DNA of 64,000 nucleotides from Jeotgalibaca ciconiae (GTDB taxonomy: Bacteria > Bacillota > Bacilli > Lactobacillales > Aerococcaceae), in contig NZ_CP034465.1 of NCBI RefSeq assembly GCF_003955755.1, positions 1,854,001 through 1,918,000 on the forward strand, read 5' to 3'. Below are positions 1-8,729 of this stretch, piece after piece (positions within the stretch are counted from its first letter, which is position 1; each line of letters opens with the position of its first letter). The notes under the pieces were generated by a model, which saw only the letters and a list, made by a program, of their open reading frames with translations, made no database searches and was not told the DNA's origin. The position numbers were made by a program, and so were the translations under genes.

Positions 1-2
1 AA

Positions 3-1322
3 TTGATTGTTCACTTTACCATTCCTCTTTTAGTGGGGAATATTTTTCAGCAATTATATAGTTTAGTCGATACGGTTATTGTCGGACGTACACTGGGTTT
101 GAGCGCTCTTGGAGCAATAGGAGCAGTGGGAAGTCTTACTTTCTTTGTGCAAGGATTTATATTGGGAATCGCTTCAGGATTGTCGCTTATTTTAGCGCAG
201 CGTTTTGGAACGCGAAACGAAGAGCGTATTCACAGCAGCTTTGTAGCAAGTGTTTGGATAGCGCTTGCGATGGTTACCATACTGACTGTCACAAGTATTT
301 TGTTCGCAAATCCATTGTTGACTGCCATGAATATTCCGCCGGAACTTTTTTCAGACAGTAAAGATTTTTTCGTTACAACGATGTTAGGGTTAGCCGGATT
401 GATGTTCTTCAGTTTGTTGGTGAACTCACTTCGTTCAATGGGAAATACCCATCAATTATTATTTTTTACCGTTTTATCTCAAATTTTCAATATCGCTTTT
501 GACTTTCTCTTTATTCTCGTTATTCCCTTAGGAGTAAGAGGAGTGGCGCTGGCAACGATCCTATCACAATTAATTGTAGGAATTCTTTGTCAAAATTACT
601 TATCTCGAAAGGTTCCGCTATTTAAATTGAACCGAAATGATTTAAAAATGGATAAAAGAGAGTTGAATCTCCATTTGAATATTAGTTTTCCGATAGGGAT
701 GCAATCATCCATTATTTCGATTGGTTCAATTGTTTTGCAATTAAAGCTGAATGGATTGGGTGCTGCAGCCGTAGAAGGACATGCGATAGGCGCAAAAATT
801 GAAAATATGGCAACGATGCCATTAGTTTCTTTTGGTGTGGCAACCGCAACTTATGCAGCTCAGAACTTTGGTGCCGGAAACACAGAGCGAATTTGGAGGG
901 GAGTGCGAGCAAGCTCAATGATTTCGCTTATCTATAGTGTCATAGTTGGTAGTTTGTTATTTTTCTTTGGGAAAGATTTAGCGATTGCATTATTTAATGC
1001 AGAAAATGGGGAGAGCATCGCCTACATCGAACGCTATTTTAAAATGACAAGCTTGTTGTACGTGGTTTTGTCACTCTTATTTGTTTTCCGATATACCTTG
1101 CAAGGAATGGGGAAAGCTGTCGCCCCAACAATAGCTGGCTTTATGGAAATGATTATGCGTATGTTCGTGCCATTGTTGTTCACTGGCTTACTTGGTTTCC
1201 CAGCAATTGTTCTCAGCCATCCATTAGCTTGGATCGGTTCAGTAGTGATTCTTACCTATGCGATTTGGCTTGTGAGAGAAGAGGACCGTTCCAGCAGAAT
1301 CAAACGTTTTATTACCTCCTAG
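3..1322 (+). CDS. MATE family multidrug efflux protein (5' end cut by window)
   Basis: This is an integral membrane exporter of the MATE family, which couples drug or metabolite export to Na+ or H+ entry. The visible 439 residues are almost wholly hydrophobic, in about 12 membrane segments. They open with the family signature around PLLVGNIFQQLYSLVDT, which normally sits 10-20 residues from the N-terminus. The two MATE halves are recognisable, the second beginning near residue 225 (FPIGMQSSIISIGSI). The TTG at position 3 is therefore probably internal and the true start lies before the window. A bidirectional hairpin follows at 1389. A second MATE gene lies at 23114 and is not a close copy. 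The substrate cannot be told from sequence. Confidence 0.9.
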   Translation: MIVHFTIPLLVGNIFQQLYSLVDTVIVGRTLGLSALGAIGAVGSLTFFVQGFILGIASGLSLILAQRFGTRNEERIHSSFVASVWIALAMVTILTVTSILFANPLLTAMNIPPELFSDSKDFFVTTMLGLAGLMFFSLLVNSLRSMGNTHQLLFFTVLSQIFNIAFDFLFILVIPLGVRGVALATILSQLIVGILCQNYLSRKVPLFKLNRNDLKMDKRELNLHLNISFPIGMQSSIISIGSIVLQLKLNGLGAAAVEGHAIGAKIENMATMPLVSFGVATATYAAQNFGAGNTERIWRGVRASSMISLIYSVIVGSLLFFFGKDLAIALFNAENGESIAYIERYFKMTSLLYVVLSLLFVFRYTLQGMGKAVAPTIAGFMEMIMRMFVPLLFTGLLGFPAIVLSHPLAWIGSVVILTYAIWLVREEDRSSRIKRFITS

Positions 1323-1368
1323 AATTTCTTGCATAAACACATTTGAATAAGAGAGTGATCCAATTGAT

Positions 1369-1700
1369 TTACCATAAAAAATAGAAAAAATCGGAGACTG
1401 GAATATTCCGGCCTCCGATCTTTCTATTTAAATTGAAACCAGGCAAAATCAAACTGGCTGCCTGGCAAGAAAATAACGGCAACATCTTTTTTCCTTTTAT
1501 TAATTCCAAGTCAAAAGTTCTTGTTTCATAACCATTGGATTCGGTGAACTCAATTAATTGATTCACTTGACCGGCTTCATCTTGGAACCGCACATGAGTG
1601 GTATTTTTATCAATTGCAGAGTTTCTCGGATGTTGGGACTTTGGTGGATAACTTTTAATAGAATTTCATTATTTCCATTTACAAAGAGAGAAGCGTCCAT
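1369..1700 (-). pseudogene. Small frameshifted gene of unknown function
   Basis: On the minus strand an ATG at 1700 opens a frame reading MDASLFVNGNNEILLKVIHQ and onwards to about LQLI. The same style of sequence continues in the -1 frame as DKNTTHVRFQDEAGQVNQL to the stop at 1369. Joining the two near the A-run at about 1608-1615 gives one plausible protein of about 93-110 residues, so one base seems to be missing there. The reading frame runs straight through the terminator hairpin at its 3' end, which suggests that the end has also decayed. I do not recognise the family. No good ribosome binding site precedes the ATG. The stretch 1701-1956 beyond it shows no convincing gene. Confidence 0.35.
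1389..1423. terminator. Bidirectional intrinsic terminator
   Basis: The arms ATCGGAG and CTCCGAT (1390-1396, 1413-1419) enclose an inner GGAATATTCC palindrome. A T-rich tract follows on the plus strand and TTTTTT follows on the minus strand. It ends the MATE transcript and whatever reads in from the broken gene on the other strand. Confidence 0.7.
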
Positions 1701-1956
1701 CGTTAAAAAGTTATTTTTTATTCAAAATTGTCACTCGCTTTCCAGGGATTGAGAACCCTTATAATCTTATTTAATTTGCTATTTGGAATGTTTGTACAGC
1801 TAATAAACTTGAGTAGGAAGAAAGGAAAGGAAAGTGCTCATGAGAATTTCTTTTCAATGGTAAAATACTTTATAAAGAATGAAAAATGGGAGGGAGCAGC
1901 CGATTCATCAATGTGATACACTTTTAAAAAGAGCTGAAAAGTAGGAGTGTGAAAAA

Positions 1957-2475
1957 ATGGAACTTTGGGATATATATGATAAAGATCGAAAACATACTGG
2001 TGAAACCATGGTGAGTGGAAGTGAATTTGGCGAAGGGGAATACCATTTGATTGTTCATCTATGTATTTTCAATTCGGATGGTCAACTGCTGATTCAACAA
2101 AGACAATCATCAAAAAAACAATGGCCAAATTTATGGGATCTTTCTGTCGGCGGGAAAGCAATAAGCGGTGAGACAAGCCAAATGGCAGGAGAACGTGAAT
2201 TGAAAGAAGAGCTGGGATATATCGTGAATTTACAGAAAAAGCGTCCAATCGTTACGATTCATTATACCAGAGGTTTCGACGATGTATTTATTATTGAGGA
2301 AAATCTAGATTTAGCGGAACTAACATTACAGCAAGAAGAAGTTCAAGATGTTAAATGGGCTACAAAAGAAGAAATTATTTCAAAGATTAAAGAGGGTCGA
2401 TTTGTACCTTATTTTGAAAGTTTTATTCATTTTCTCTTTGATATGTTCAGTCATCCAAATTCATATATTCGTTAG
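1957..2475 (+). CDS. Nudix hydrolase, isopentenyl-diphosphate isomerase-like subfamily
   Basis: This 172-residue Nudix protein hydrolyses a nucleoside diphosphate linked to another moiety; the substrate is not evident. The Nudix box GX5EX7REUXEEXGU is complete at about residues 66-88, including RELKEELG. The N-terminal MELWDIYDKDRKHTGETM and the run LIQQRQSSKKQWPNLWDLS are typical of the IDI-like subgroup. It begins the run of four genes to 4241 and is followed 9 nt later by a phosphotransferase-like gene. A Shine-Dalgarno site (TAGGAG) lies 11-12 nt upstream of the ATG. An isomerase role is unlikely because such short IDI-like proteins are usually hydrolases. Confidence 0.85.
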   Translation: MELWDIYDKDRKHTGETMVSGSEFGEGEYHLIVHLCIFNSDGQLLIQQRQSSKKQWPNLWDLSVGGKAISGETSQMAGERELKEELGYIVNLQKKRPIVTIHYTRGFDDVFIIEENLDLAELTLQQEEVQDVKWATKEEIISKIKEGRFVPYFESFIHFLFDMFSHPNSYIR

Positions 2476-2484
2476 GAGGTACTT

Positions 2485-3402
2485 ATGAAGCTAAGGCAGA
2501 TACTGGACGAGGATGCAGCAGTTTTATTTGAAGAAATAAATAAAGGCTGGTCCTCGGATACAAAATACTATATAGAGACAAAAGATGAGGAAGCCTTACT
2601 ACTGCGCGTGTCTGAAGCAGATACCTATGAACGGAAAAGAAGCGAATTTGAGCATATGAAAACAGTAGCTGCGCTAGGCATTCCAATGTCGCATCCATTA
2701 GATTTCGTTCCATACGACGGTAAAGTCTACTCTTTATTCACATGGATGGAAGGTACGGAAGCCGGGCTCGTACTACCTCAGCTAGCAGGAGAAGAACAGT
2801 ATCAACTAGGATTTGAGTCAGGAGAAATACTTAAGAAGATTCATTCCATTCCAGCTTTGAAAGAAACTGAAAAATGGGAACATTATTTCAGCCGTAAAAT
2901 TAACCGAAATATAAAAAAATATCAATCCTGCGAACTAAGTTACGAGAAAGACGAAAAACTCCTTCAATTTATTTCTGCAAACCGTCATTTGATTAAAAAT
3001 CGACCATCATCTTTTCAACACGGAGATTACCATACGGGGAATATGATTATTTCCCCGAATCATGAATTAGCAATGATTGATTTTAATCGTTTTGATTTTG
3101 GAGATCCTTGGGAAGAGTTTAACCGTATCGTTTTTACAGCGGAAGTAAGCCCCTTATTCGCGACGGGACAAATCGATGGTTATTTTTCAGGAAAACCGCC
3201 CATGGAATTTTTTAAACTCTTGGCATTATATATTTGTACGAATACCTTAAACGCTCTTCCATGGGCGCTGTCATATTCTCAAAAAGAAGTTGAAACAATG
3301 AAAAGACAAGCAGCAAGTGTATTAGAATGGTACGCTGACATGCAAAAAATTATACCAAATTGGTACCAAGGAGATGCGAACAAAAAATATGGCAAGAAGT
3401 GA
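2485..3402 (+). CDS. Aminoglycoside phosphotransferase (APH)-family kinase
   Basis: This 305-residue protein has the small-molecule kinase fold of the APH/choline kinase family. The catalytic Brenner motif HGDYHTGN is at residues 179-186, with the proposed catalytic Asp at 181. The metal-binding IDFNRFDFGDPWEEF segment follows near residue 197. It is preceded by TAGGAGGT and sits between two Nudix genes in what looks like one operon. Chromosomal members in such positions are often metabolite kinases or antibiotic-modifying enzymes, and sequence alone does not decide. I would not call it a resistance gene. Confidence 0.82.
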   Translation: MKLRQILDEDAAVLFEEINKGWSSDTKYYIETKDEEALLLRVSEADTYERKRSEFEHMKTVAALGIPMSHPLDFVPYDGKVYSLFTWMEGTEAGLVLPQLAGEEQYQLGFESGEILKKIHSIPALKETEKWEHYFSRKINRNIKKYQSCELSYEKDEKLLQFISANRHLIKNRPSSFQHGDYHTGNMIISPNHELAMIDFNRFDFGDPWEEFNRIVFTAEVSPLFATGQIDGYFSGKPPMEFFKLLALYICTNTLNALPWALSYSQKEVETMKRQAASVLEWYADMQKIIPNWYQGDANKKYGKK

Positions 3403-3847
3403 AGCGGCAATTTTTACAAATATGTGTATGATTTACGATGAAAAAGGAAATATACTTGTACAAGATCGAAGGAATAAAGATTGGCCAGGCATTACCTTCC
3501 CTGGAGGTCACGTGGAACGAGGGGAATCCTTTGTAGAAGCAGTTACTCGAGAAGTGTGGGAGGAAACAGGACTGAAGATTCAGTATCCTGAATTATGCGG
3601 TGTGAAGCAATTCCAGGATAAATCAGATGCCCGCTATGTAGTGATGTTTTACAAAACGAAAAACTATTCCGGGGAGATTTCGTCTTCCGACGAAGGGGAA
3701 GTCTATTGGATTAACCGAGAGGATTTAAAGAACTATCCATTAGCAAATGATTTTGAGCAGATGGTTGAAGTTTTTGAAAGTGATATCTTGAGTGAGTTTT
3801 ATTATTATCGAGATGAGGAAAAAGATTGGAATTTAAAGCTGCTATAG
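3389..3847 (+). CDS. Nudix hydrolase (MutT/8-oxo-dGTP diphosphatase-like)
   Basis: From the ATG at 3389 this is a 152-residue Nudix enzyme with a full Nudix box at residues 40-62, including REVWEETG. MutT-type proteins clear oxidised nucleotides, but many relatives act on other substrates. An in-frame ATG at 3374 touches the Shine-Dalgarno AAGGAG (3368-3373) directly, so the ATG at 3389 is preferred. The gene overlaps the end of the APH-like gene by 14 nt, which suggests translational coupling. It differs in type from the Nudix enzyme two genes upstream. Confidence 0.85.
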   Translation: MARSEAAIFTNMCMIYDEKGNILVQDRRNKDWPGITFPGGHVERGESFVEAVTREVWEETGLKIQYPELCGVKQFQDKSDARYVVMFYKTKNYSGEISSSDEGEVYWINREDLKNYPLANDFEQMVEVFESDILSEFYYYRDEEKDWNLKLL

Positions 3848-3863
3848 CTATAGGAGGGAACTC

Positions 3864-4241
3864 ATGCAATACGATGCAAAGGATGCGAAAGAATACCTTG
3901 AACTATTAGAAGAAGATTGGCGAAAAGAAAAATTATTAGAGGTACGACAAATGATTCTGGCTTATGGACCAGAATTGGAAGAATCAATTCGTTATAAAAT
4001 GTTGAATTTTGGCAAAGACGAGGAGTATCCATTCGCTTTGAATGCACAAAAGAATTATGTGAGTTTGTATGTCGGAACGATCGATAAAATTGACAACGCT
4101 CATACATTGCTGAAGCCATTTAATTATGGTAAAGGCTGTATTCGGATCACAAAATCAATCAATTTAAAGAATACAAATATAGATGAATTTATAAAAACAA
4201 CGATTGAGATGTGGCGGGCAGGCGAAGATATCGATTGTTAG
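3864..4241 (+). CDS. DUF1801 (YdhG-like) protein
   Basis: This 125-residue soluble protein has the pattern of DUF1801. An N-terminal helical part is followed by YGPELEESIRYKMLNFGKD, LNAQKNYVSLYVGT and a C-terminal GCIRITKSI segment. The biochemical function of the family is unknown. It starts 16 nt after the Nudix gene with the strong site TAGGAGGG and is probably the last gene of the four-gene run. No terminator follows closely, but the structured element at 4307 contains hairpins that could end the transcript. Confidence 0.75.
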   Translation: MQYDAKDAKEYLELLEEDWRKEKLLEVRQMILAYGPELEESIRYKMLNFGKDEEYPFALNAQKNYVSLYVGTIDKIDNAHTLLKPFNYGKGCIRITKSINLKNTNIDEFIKTTIEMWRAGEDIDC

Positions 4242-4306
4242 CCCTGCTTGATGCGATAAAGTGAAAACGAAAAAAGAGATCTAGATGGAATTTTGAGACT
4301 GAATGA

Positions 4307-4475
4307 GAGTGGGAAAAAAGGCGTTCAGCCCCGAATCACTGGAGCGAATAAGCGCAAGATGGTTGCAGACCATCTGAGCATGATTCGTGAAGTGGACGTC
4401 GGGGCTGCCTTTTTGAGCACATTTACGCTAAATTATTTGGGTATAGGAAAGAGGTTGGGAGTTTTTTCCCAGCCC
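4307..4475. repeat. Compact multi-hairpin intergenic element
   Basis: About 170 nt with nested dyads. GGGAAAAAA (4311-4319) pairs with TTTTTTCCC (4462-4470). CAGCCCCGA (4326-4334) pairs with TCGGGGCTG (4399-4407), followed by a T-run. AGATGGT (4357-4363) pairs with ACCATCT (4369-4375). GGTTGGGA and TCCCAGCC form a last hairpin. A short open frame across it looks accidental. It may be a 3' UTR structure, a terminator cluster or a small RNA of the operon upstream. Confidence 0.5.
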
Positions 4476-4512
4476 CGTTCAGTAGAGAGTGAAGTTCCCT
4501 ATTCTAAAAAAT

Positions 4513-4553
4513 AAGCACCTTCAGGCTGGAAAAAGAGCTTGAAGGTGCTTATA
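4513..4553 (-). terminator. Intrinsic terminator for the minus-strand S9 peptidase transcript
   Basis: The 11-bp arms AAGCACCTTCA and TGAAGGTGCTT are followed, on the minus strand, by TTATTTTTTAG. It lies about 230 nt past the S9 peptidase stop. The region in between holds only the palindromic repeat at 4661. Confidence 0.65.
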
Positions 4554-4660
4554 TGTAATGAAGGGATTTATAGGCTCCCTCTTATTTCATTTACTGAACA
4601 ATGGATTTGGTCCGACTAGATGAAATTAATAGCTAATATTGTTTAGTGAAGACTGCCATA

Positions 4661-4705
4661 GACTGCACTGGATGAAATTAGCCATTATTCTCATCCAGTG
4701 CAGTC
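4661..4705. repeat. Palindromic intergenic repeat, copy 1
   Basis: The 15-bp arms GACTGCACTGGATGA and TCATCCAGTGCAGTC flank a 15-nt centre. Flanking half-sites CTAGATGAAATT occur near 4616 and 4721. The 35-nt core 4666-4700 recurs with a few changes at 39729-39763. Confidence 0.6.
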
Positions 4706-4781
4706 ACAAGATTCTTACAACTAGATGAAATTGGCAAAAACTTGCCATAGGAATATCTCGGATGAGTGAACCGTGACTTTT

Positions 4782-6776
4782 CTATTTGCTACGATAACGC
4801 TCAAACCAGTCTAGAATTGCTTTTAATCGTTCAACTCGGTAGCTAGGGCGGCCGGTTCGGGATAATTCATGGCCAGAATTAGGGAAAACCAACATTTCTG
4901 CTGTTTTATTGAAATAACGTAATCCTGTATAAAATTGTTGGGCTTGTTCAAATTGGCAACGTAAATCGTCTTTCGCATGGATTAAGAGCAATGGGGTTTC
5001 AACTTGTTCTACGTAGGCAAGGGGAGAGGACTCCCACAATTTATCAGGTCGAGATATATCGTGACCAGTCTCGTCCTTGTAAAAGTAATAACCGATGTCA
5101 CTAGTTCCGAACATAGAAACGAAATTAGACATGGACCGTTGTGATACAGCCGCTTTGAATCGATTGGTCTGCGTTATAATCCAATTTGTCATGAAACCGC
5201 CATAACTTCCGCCAGTAACAAACAATTGAGAAGCATCGACAAAAGAATGATCATTTATTACACCATCAATGGCAGTCATCAAATCAGTATAGTCTCCCTT
5301 ACCATATTTTTCATAAACACCATAAGTATGTTCTTGTCCATATCCGTAGCTTCCACGTGGATTAACTAATAAAACCAGATATCCATTTGCTGCAAGGTAT
5401 TGCGTTTCATGATAAAAATTCATTGCATGCATCATATAGGGACCACCGTGGATATTTAAAATGAGCGGATACTTTTTATCTGCTTGAAAATCAGCTGGAA
5501 GGACCATAAGTCCATGAATCACTCCTCCATCTGCTGCGGTATACTCGATTTCTTGATAACTTGCAAACGAATAATCTTGATAACTTTCTTCAACAGAATT
5601 TGAGATTTCTTTCCATTCCCCATCTTCGTATACAGCTAATAACAGTGGGCGATCTGGTTTACTAATTAGAGCATACAGTACGCCAACTTTAGAAATAACC
5701 ACTTCTTTTACTACAGCTTGTTCTGGGGCAATATTCAACATTTCACCATTCAAAAGGACCTCATAAATCTTTACGCTTCCATATTCAGAAGTTTGCACAT
5801 AGAATTTTTTTGAATCAGGATGCCAGTGAATAATCGGGTTTCGAACATTTTGATAATAATCAGAGACGCTATTATCGGCGAATTGAATGTCTATACCTTC
5901 CGTAATTTTTTTCAAAGAAGTTGTTTTAAAATCGTAAAGAAATAGACCGAATTGATTGGGTGTTTCATAAGGCAAAGAGTTTCCCACCATTACTAAGTAG
6001 TTTCCGTCAGGAGATACGGTTCCCTCACCAAAAATACCAGTGTCAAAAGATTGAGTAAGATGCTGTATTTGCTTCGAATTTCTGTCATAAGCAAAAATAC
6101 CTGAATCATGGTTGTAGTCGTCTCCTTCAACAAGATTCCTTTCAAAGTAAATGATGGTTCCTTCTGTATTGCAATCAGCAACACGTCTTAATCCATAACC
6201 TGTAGCTTGAGGGGAGATGACGGTTACATCGAAATTATCAATCGTTTGTTCGCAAAGATAAGTTGTCTTTTCTGGATCAATGAATCCCACGCCATCGGCT
6301 TGATATTTTAAATTACTAATACGGTAAAATGGTGCAGTATTCGTAGTAATATCAGCAAAATTTTTATCCCATGTAAAGAAGCTCTCTGTCGATTTATCCA
6401 ACTGTGTTGTAAATAAAAATGATTGGCTGTTTTGAATCCATTGTACGTGCATAACAGGAGAGAGGGAAAAAGTGAGCTGCCTGTTTTCTTTACTAACTAA
6501 ATCATAAAAGTGAACTTGAGTTATTCCAGTTTTATTCGATAAATACAATAATTTCGTTCCGTTGACGGTGGGACAGTTATTAATAAAGCCATCTTCCACA
6601 ATGGAAACTTCACTAGCATTTTGAAGATTTTTTGCATAAATAGCAGCTTGATAACCATCTTTAACTGAGTCAATTGTCGTTTTTACATAAAATAAAGTTT
6701 GTTCATCTTCTGAAAGGATAGTTGAAGATAATGTGGTTAAGTCATAGAGGCTGCTTGCTTCTTTAAAGTTTTTCAT
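4782..6776 (-). CDS. S9 family serine peptidase (acylaminoacyl/dipeptidyl peptidase type)
   Basis: This cytoplasmic prolyl-oligopeptidase-family enzyme removes dipeptides or acylated residues from short peptides. The N-terminal two thirds form a beta-propeller with repeats such as SPDGNYLVMVG. The C-terminal alpha/beta hydrolase part carries Ser524 in GGSYGGFM, an Asp in HAKDDLR and His636 in NSGHELSR. The ATG at 6776 is chosen over an in-frame ATG at 6791 because GGGAG lies 9 nt before it. The length of 664 residues is normal for the family. It lies downstream of the peptide-binding lipoprotein on the same strand, separated by a terminator-like hairpin. Together they suggest uptake followed by hydrolysis. 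No signal peptide is seen. Confidence 0.9.
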   Translation of the reverse strand: MKNFKEASSLYDLTTLSSTILSEDEQTLFYVKTTIDSVKDGYQAAIYAKNLQNASEVSIVEDGFINNCPTVNGTKLLYLSNKTGITQVHFYDLVSKENRQLTFSLSPVMHVQWIQNSQSFLFTTQLDKSTESFFTWDKNFADITTNTAPFYRISNLKYQADGVGFIDPEKTTYLCEQTIDNFDVTVISPQATGYGLRRVADCNTEGTIIYFERNLVEGDDYNHDSGIFAYDRNSKQIQHLTQSFDTGIFGEGTVSPDGNYLVMVGNSLPYETPNQFGLFLYDFKTTSLKKITEGIDIQFADNSVSDYYQNVRNPIIHWHPDSKKFYVQTSEYGSVKIYEVLLNGEMLNIAPEQAVVKEVVISKVGVLYALISKPDRPLLLAVYEDGEWKEISNSVEESYQDYSFASYQEIEYTAADGGVIHGLMVLPADFQADKKYPLILNIHGGPYMMHAMNFYHETQYLAANGYLVLLVNPRGSYGYGQEHTYGVYEKYGKGDYTDLMTAIDGVINDHSFVDASQLFVTGGSYGGFMTNWIITQTNRFKAAVSQRSMSNFVSMFGTSDIGYYFYKDETGHDISRPDKLWESSPLAYVEQVETPLLLIHAKDDLRCQFEQAQQFYTGLRYFNKTAEMLVFPNSGHELSRTGRPSYRVERLKAILDWFERYRSK

Positions 6777-6801
6777 ATTCCTTGCTCCCATCTTGTATTG
6801 A

Positions 6802-6835
6802 AAAACTGGACCACGAATGAACGTGATCCAGTTTT
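6802..6835 (-). terminator. Hairpin between binding protein and S9 peptidase
   Basis: The arms AAAACTGGACCACG and CGTGATCCAGTTTT have a short loop and are followed by a T-tract on the minus strand. It should end most binding-protein transcripts and allow limited read-through into the peptidase. Confidence 0.7.
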
Positions 6836-6842
6836 GTAAAAA

Positions 6843-8438
6843 TTAGTTACCTTGTAAAGATACATTCGTTCCTTCATTATTTACTAAAGTAATCGAATTA
6901 TTAGCGAGTACATTGTAACCAACTACTTTATCAGAAATACCATTAGCTGTTTCAGATAGTTCTAGTTCAATCCGAGAATAGTCAGCCATGATTATTTCTA
7001 ACGCTTGTTGATAAAGATCCGTTCTTGCTTCTTGGTCAGTTTCGCTTAAGGCAGAGTCAAGAAGGGCATCTACTTCTGAATTGTTATAACCACGTCCATT
7101 ACCGAGCGAACCAATGCTATTTGAATGGAACTCTTGGTTTAGGTAGAAATACGGATCAGGATACCAAGACCAGGCACCGATGTTCATGCTTGCTTGTCCT
7201 GTTGAAACAGTCTCGCTATAAGTACCCCATTCTTGTGGATGAATCTGTACATCGATATTCAAATTCGTTTTCATTTGGTCTTGGAAAATTGTTGCATACG
7301 GAACGCGAGCATCAGATAAGTACATATCGATTGAGAATCCATCAGCATACTCTGTTTCTGCTAACAAAGCTTTTGCTGCTTCCGGATCGTAATCTGGAAC
7401 GAACTCTTCAGCATTCTCCATATATCCCCAAGATGCTTTTGGAAGAGGAGAGTAGGAAACTTCTGCGCCTCCCCATTGGTTCACTCCGTTCACAATTTCT
7501 TCTACATTTGTAGCCATATAAATTGCTTCACGGACTTTCTCATTTGCTGTAGGGCCTTCCATCATATTCATATCAAGATAAGTAGTAGAAAAGCCTGGAA
7601 TACTTGTCAATGAGACACCATTGGCATTTTCAATGATTTCGCGGTTTTGGCCTCTTATATCGGTTGCCAAATCAATATCTCCTGAAAGTAAGGAGTTAAT
7701 CATCATATTAGCGTCTGTGATAACCTTGAAGATTACTCCATCTAAGTTCGCTGCTTCTCCCCAATAATTCTCATTTCGTTTCAAATCGATTTGTTGACCA
7801 GATTGGATAGTATCTAACGAAAATGGACCTGTACCTACCAAATGTTGTCCGAATTGATCTCCCCAGCCCTCGACTTCCTCTTTTGGAACGATGATGTTTC
7901 CTGAATCGGTCAACATTGCCATTAAAGCAGAACTAGGACTAGTCAAGTGAATAGCGACTTCATATTCTCCTAAGACCTCTACCGATTCCACACCACTCAA
8001 GCGATTCAGAGCTGAATCAAAGGCAGAGCGCTCTAAGCTATATTTTACGTCTTCTGCTGTCATAGATCGACCATCTTGATATTCCCCTGCTTGAAACTTC
8101 ACGTCATCCCGTAAGCTAAAGGTATATGTAAGGCCATCCTCAGAGACAGACCACTCAGTTGCAAGTGAAGGTTTGAATTCAGAAAAGTCATCACTGTATA
8201 TAACTAATGTATCTCCTATTTGTCGAATCACGTTCGATTCATATTGACCAGTATAAGCAGTGGGGTCAAGCGAATTCGGATTTGCTGCTAAACCGATTTT
8301 GATAGTGCCGCCGACTTGTGTAACGGTTGATTCATTGGTTGGCTCACTGCTTTCACCAGTTTCATTATTACCGCCACAAGCTGCAAGCAAGGAAACACTT
8401 GCGAACAGTGACAATAACATTTTTGTAGATTTCTTCAT
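6843..8438 (-). CDS. Oligopeptide/dipeptide ABC transporter substrate-binding lipoprotein
   Basis: This is a family-5 extracellular solute-binding protein of 531 residues. A lipoprotein signal peptide ends in LLAAC with Cys21 as the lipid-attachment site, followed by a Ser/Thr/Glu-rich linker. The body shows family-5 features such as YSLERSAFDSALNRLSGVES, VGTGPFSLDTI and LKRNENYWGEA. It should sit on the outer face of the membrane and hand peptides to the permeases encoded divergently from 8730. The start has the strong site AGGAGGG. Transcription runs away from the transporter operon, so the two units share the 290-bp region containing repeated 20-bp motifs. Peptide length and preference are unknown. 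Confidence 0.92.
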   Translation of the reverse strand: MKKSTKMLLSLFASVSLLAACGGNNETGESSEPTNESTVTQVGGTIKIGLAANPNSLDPTAYTGQYESNVIRQIGDTLVIYSDDFSEFKPSLATEWSVSEDGLTYTFSLRDDVKFQAGEYQDGRSMTAEDVKYSLERSAFDSALNRLSGVESVEVLGEYEVAIHLTSPSSALMAMLTDSGNIIVPKEEVEGWGDQFGQHLVGTGPFSLDTIQSGQQIDLKRNENYWGEAANLDGVIFKVITDANMMINSLLSGDIDLATDIRGQNREIIENANGVSLTSIPGFSTTYLDMNMMEGPTANEKVREAIYMATNVEEIVNGVNQWGGAEVSYSPLPKASWGYMENAEEFVPDYDPEAAKALLAETEYADGFSIDMYLSDARVPYATIFQDQMKTNLNIDVQIHPQEWGTYSETVSTGQASMNIGAWSWYPDPYFYLNQEFHSNSIGSLGNGRGYNNSEVDALLDSALSETDQEARTDLYQQALEIIMADYSRIELELSETANGISDKVVGYNVLANNSITLVNNEGTNVSLQGN

Positions 8439-8473
8439 GGTTATTTCCCTCCTGTTTTACAATAAAAGAATTA

Positions 8474-8493
8474 CATTTACAAATAGTGAAATG
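8474..8493. promoter_or_regulatory. Candidate operator, copy 1, in front of the binding-protein gene
   Basis: The 20-bp dyad CATTTACAAATAGTGAAATG has outer arms CATTT and AAATG. It lies 36 bp upstream of the lipoprotein start. Nearly the same word occurs twice in tandem just before the divergent permease gene. Confidence 0.45.
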
Positions 8494-8668
8494 AGAAGGG
8501 TTTTGTTTCTCTCATTTATATTTAATAAAATGTAGCATAAATAAAAGCATGTGTAAACATATAAATGCTTATTTTGTTTGATTTTGTAGTATTTGTAAAC
8601 AGCAAGATAAGAAAATAAAATTAGAAAGATGATATTTACATTAAGAAAAGTTGATGGTAAACTAGTCC

Positions 8669-8708
8669 CATTACAAAATGTGTAAAATCATTTCAAATAG
8701 TGTAAATG
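8669..8708. promoter_or_regulatory. Tandem 20-bp candidate operators before the permease operon
   Basis: CATTACAAAATGTGTAAAAT (8669-8688) and CATTTCAAATAGTGTAAATG (8689-8708) abut exactly and match the site at 8474. Further GTGTAAA/TGTAAAC half-sites occur at about 8552 and 8592. The downstream copy ends 21 bp before the ATG at 8730. The IclR-type regulator at the end of this operon is the natural candidate to bind them, by inference. Confidence 0.45.
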
Positions 8709-8729
8709 TGAGAAGGGAGATTAAATATT

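Noticed and set aside
1728-1916. A 62-codon open frame downstream of the broken gene
   Set aside because: No ribosome site, no recognisable protein, and it overlaps probable control sequence.
2485-3402. Aminoglycoside resistance gene
   Set aside because: Only the general APH fold is supported. The gene sits in a metabolic-looking operon with Nudix genes.
4293-4514. A 73-codon open frame
   Set aside because: It runs across nested hairpins, has no ribosome binding site and its product is low in likely protein character.
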